Of a stretch of 14,163 nt of DNA, positions 12,918 through 14,163 are shown piece after piece (the stretch's first letter is position 1; the number at the start of each line of letters is the position of its first letter). The notes under the pieces were generated by a model that saw only the letters and a program-made list of their open reading frames with translations, did no database searches and was not told the DNA's origin. The position numbers and the translations under genes were made by a program. Source of the DNA: DATEGZ01 sp035279905 (GTDB taxonomy: Bacteria; Acidobacteriota; Vicinamibacteria; Vicinamibacterales; SCN-69-37); contig DATEGZ010000112.1 of the NCBI GenBank assembly GCA_035279905.1, positions 1 through 14,163 on the forward strand, in the 5' to 3' direction.

Positions 12918-13299
12918 ACCGCTCTCCGGCGTGCATCCGCGCCTCGTCAAGCCCGTACAGCAGTTGCTCGAGGCGATGCGCGCGCTCGGCTTTTCGATGC
13001 GTGTCACCGAGGGCGTGCGGAGCGACGAGCGGCAGCAGCAGCTCTACGCGCAAGGCCGTACGGCGCCTGGCGCGATCGTCACGAACTGTGACGGCGTCGT
13101 GCATCGCTCGCGCCATCAGGCGCACGTCGACGGCTTCGGGTACGCGGTCGACTGCTGCTTCGATTCCGAGACGCCGTACGAGGGACCGTGGCCGGTCTAC
13201 GGCGCCGCCGGCGAGGCGCTCGGGCTGATTTGGGGCGGACGCTTCACGCGCCTCGTCGATCGACCGCACCTCGAGCTGCCCACTCAAGACGCTGATTAG
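12907..13299 (+). CDS. Endolysin, M15-type L-alanyl-D-glutamate / D,D-carboxypeptidase-like
   Basis: 130 aa, single domain. The VanY/M15 pattern is visible: VTEGVRSDERQQQLYAQGRT (33-52), then SRHQAHVDGFGYAVDCCF (68-85) and LGLIWGGRF (106-113) with DRPHLEL (118-124). Likely zinc ligands are His70 (or His73), Asp82 and His121, with Asp118 as the catalytic acid. The usual S-x-H-x-x-G-x-A-x-D spacing is stretched by about four residues here. It cleaves peptidoglycan stem peptides or cross-links, and with the holin-like gene (11-base overlap) forms the lysis cassette. It lacks a signal peptide, so it would depend on a holin. Confidence 0.85.
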   Translation: MADEPLSGVHPRLVKPVQQLLEAMRALGFSMRVTEGVRSDERQQQLYAQGRTAPGAIVTNCDGVVHRSRHQAHVDGFGYAVDCCFDSETPYEGPWPVYGAAGEALGLIWGGRFTRLVDRPHLELPTQDAD

Positions 13300-13435
13300 T
13301 CCGCTCGAGCGTGTCGATCTCGTCGCGCAGCGCGTCGATCTCGTCGAGCCGTTTCAGGTCATGCCGCCAGGCGACGATCGCCGCGGCCGTCCACCCGAGC
13401 ACGTATCCGCCGGCGAGTATCACCAACGTCACCAT
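13244..13435 (-). CDS. Small membrane/coiled-coil protein, possible spanin- or holin-like
   Basis: 63 aa from the ATG at 13435, with GAGGAAGG about 8 bases upstream. One membrane segment (MVTLVILAGGYVLGWTAAAIVAW) is followed by a coiled coil (DLKRLDEIDALRDEIDTL). That topology matches inner-membrane spanins or small lysis regulators, but no lipoprotein partner is seen. It overlaps the end of the endolysin gene by 56 bases on the opposite strand (convergent). Its start overlaps the upstream gene by 7 bases. Confidence 0.6.
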   Translation of the reverse strand: MVTLVILAGGYVLGWTAAAIVAWRHDLKRLDEIDALRDEIDTLERTNQRLEWAARGAVDRRGA

Positions 13436-13638
13436 CGGCGCCGCCTTCCTCGAGCCAACTTCTGCAATGTCGACTTCCGGACGCGCGCACAGCGGCCCGG
13501 ATGCGTGAGCGCGTTGTATCGGATCCCCGCCTGGCGACACACCATGCAGAGCCGCTCCCCCGCCGCGTTTCGGGCGCATTTGTCCTCGAAACCGCGGGCG
13601 ACGCCGTCCGTTGACGGGCCGGACGCACTTTGCCTCAC
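13429..13638 (-). CDS. Small basic cysteine-rich protein, possible zinc finger
   Basis: Up to 69 aa from a GTG at 13638; the start is uncertain because no good ribosome site precedes it and internal starts exist. Cysteines occur as C-x9-CMVC-x15-C (within KCARNAAGERLCMVCRQAG and HPGRC), a plausible metal site. The C-terminus is very basic (RGRRRRW). A nucleic-acid-binding role is plausible. The 7-base overlap with the following membrane-protein gene suggests coupling. Confidence 0.5.
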   Translation of the reverse strand: MRQSASGPSTDGVARGFEDKCARNAAGERLCMVCRQAGIRYNALTHPGRCARVRKSTLQKLARGRRRRW

Positions 13639-13686
13639 CGGAAACGCGTCAGGATGCCCCAGGGCTGAACTTGGACTCAGGGGGGG

Positions 13687-14088
13687 CTACTCCGGGTTGG
13701 CCGATACGGGGTTTTCGCCGCCTAGCCGGGGAATGGCGGCGTTTTGCACCTGTCGGGACGTGACCTGCTGGACGTCGACCACGGCGCCCAGGCGCTCGAG
13801 CGCGGCGCTCAGCCTCGCCACGGCCTCTGTGCGGGCAATGCCGGACCCCATCACCACGCCGGCGATCTCGACCGCGAGCTCGACGCGGACACACTCGAAC
13901 ACCTGGCCGATCGGAATGGGTGCATCACTCGGCTTGCGGTGAACCTCGCAAAAATAGCGATCGCCGCGCAAGATTCCGCCAGGCCGGACCGCAACCGCGA
14001 GCTCGCCGCAAAAGGTCAGCCCAGCGCTTCCGCGCAGCTCTGAGCAACGAAGCGGCATCGGAAAGAGGGTTGTTGGCACGTTTGGCAC
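13687..14088 (-). CDS. Hypothetical cysteine-containing protein, about 133 aa
   Basis: GTG at 14088 was chosen because AGGTGA lies 7 bases upstream; a TTG at 14115 would add nine residues. The first part has spaced Cys and His (PLRCSELRGSAGLTFCGEL, then YFCEVHRKP), possibly a zinc site. The second part is strand-helix-like (VFECVRVELAVEIAGVV; TEAVARLSAALERLGAVVDV). The C-terminus appears disordered. No family recognised. Confidence 0.55.
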   Translation of the reverse strand: MPNVPTTLFPMPLRCSELRGSAGLTFCGELAVAVRPGGILRGDRYFCEVHRKPSDAPIPIGQVFECVRVELAVEIAGVVMGSGIARTEAVARLSAALERLGAVVDVQQVTSRQVQNAAIPRLGGENPVSANPE

Positions 14089-14095
14089 AGGTTTG

Positions 14096-14163
14096 TCACC
14101 TTGAGAATTTCGCAAAGTGGATCCGAACGGGCTTCAAACCCTCGCGAACTTCGTAACGGTGAG
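14096..14163 (-). CDS. C-terminal end of a gene cut by the right edge
   Basis: A frame enters from the right edge and ends with TGA at 14096-14098 after 21 visible residues (HRYEVREG, then KPVRIHFAKFSR). The stop lies inside the ribosome binding site of the next gene, the same compact junction seen elsewhere, which supports real coding. Family unknown. Confidence 0.45.
   Translation of the reverse strand, partial: HRYEVREGLKPVRIHFAKFSR

Noticed and set aside
1..14163. Terminal repeat showing a complete circular or linear genome
   Set aside because: The first and last bases share no visible direct or inverted repeat.

Overview
The window reads as most of a small, GC-rich bacterial virus genome or phage-plasmid. 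Genes are tightly packed, with ATG, GTG or TTG starts, Shine-Dalgarno sequences and many 4-base ATGA/GTGA stop-start overlaps. A peptidoglycan-cutting endolysin and a holin-like neighbour point to a bacterial host. The host cannot be named from the sequence. I saw no rRNA, tRNA, CRISPR array or insertion sequence.

Layout: (1) Positions 1-3.9 kb hold a leftward operon of small proteins. It starts with an AbrB-like DNA-binding protein and a ParB-like protein carrying a C-terminal zinc finger. It continues through small helical or unknown proteins, a small membrane protein, a PD-(D/E)XK-type nuclease and a zinc ribbon, and ends in a gene cut by the left edge. (2) About 3.96-4.36 kb is a gene-poor divergent control region with inverted repeats and a 19-bp pure A/T island. 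(3) Positions 4.36-13.3 kb hold a rightward block read as virion and lysis genes: a small YxxGV-repeat protein, a putative major capsid protein, two tandem paralogous beta-rich proteins of about 282 aa, two zinc-ribbon proteins, several small proteins, a hydrophobic/amphipathic helical protein and a 907-aa repeat protein. A holin candidate and an M15-type endolysin follow. One membrane-protein gene with a strong ribosome binding site lies on the opposite strand inside this block (9752-9967). (4) Positions 13.24-14.16 kb carry leftward genes again: a membrane/coiled-coil protein, two cysteine-rich proteins and the tail end of a gene cut by the right edge.

The two leftward blocks would form one operon if the genome were circular, with a divergent control region near 4.2 kb and convergent ends near 13.27 kb. 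The two edges share no repeat, so closure is not shown.

No terminase, portal, tail-tube, tape-measure or baseplate protein is recognisable, and there is no obvious Walker-A packaging ATPase. With a capsid-like protein and several membrane-active proteins, the best reading is an undescribed tailless (possibly membrane-containing) phage lineage. That is an inference resting on weak family recognition; a tailed phage fragment whose head and tail genes lie outside the window remains possible.
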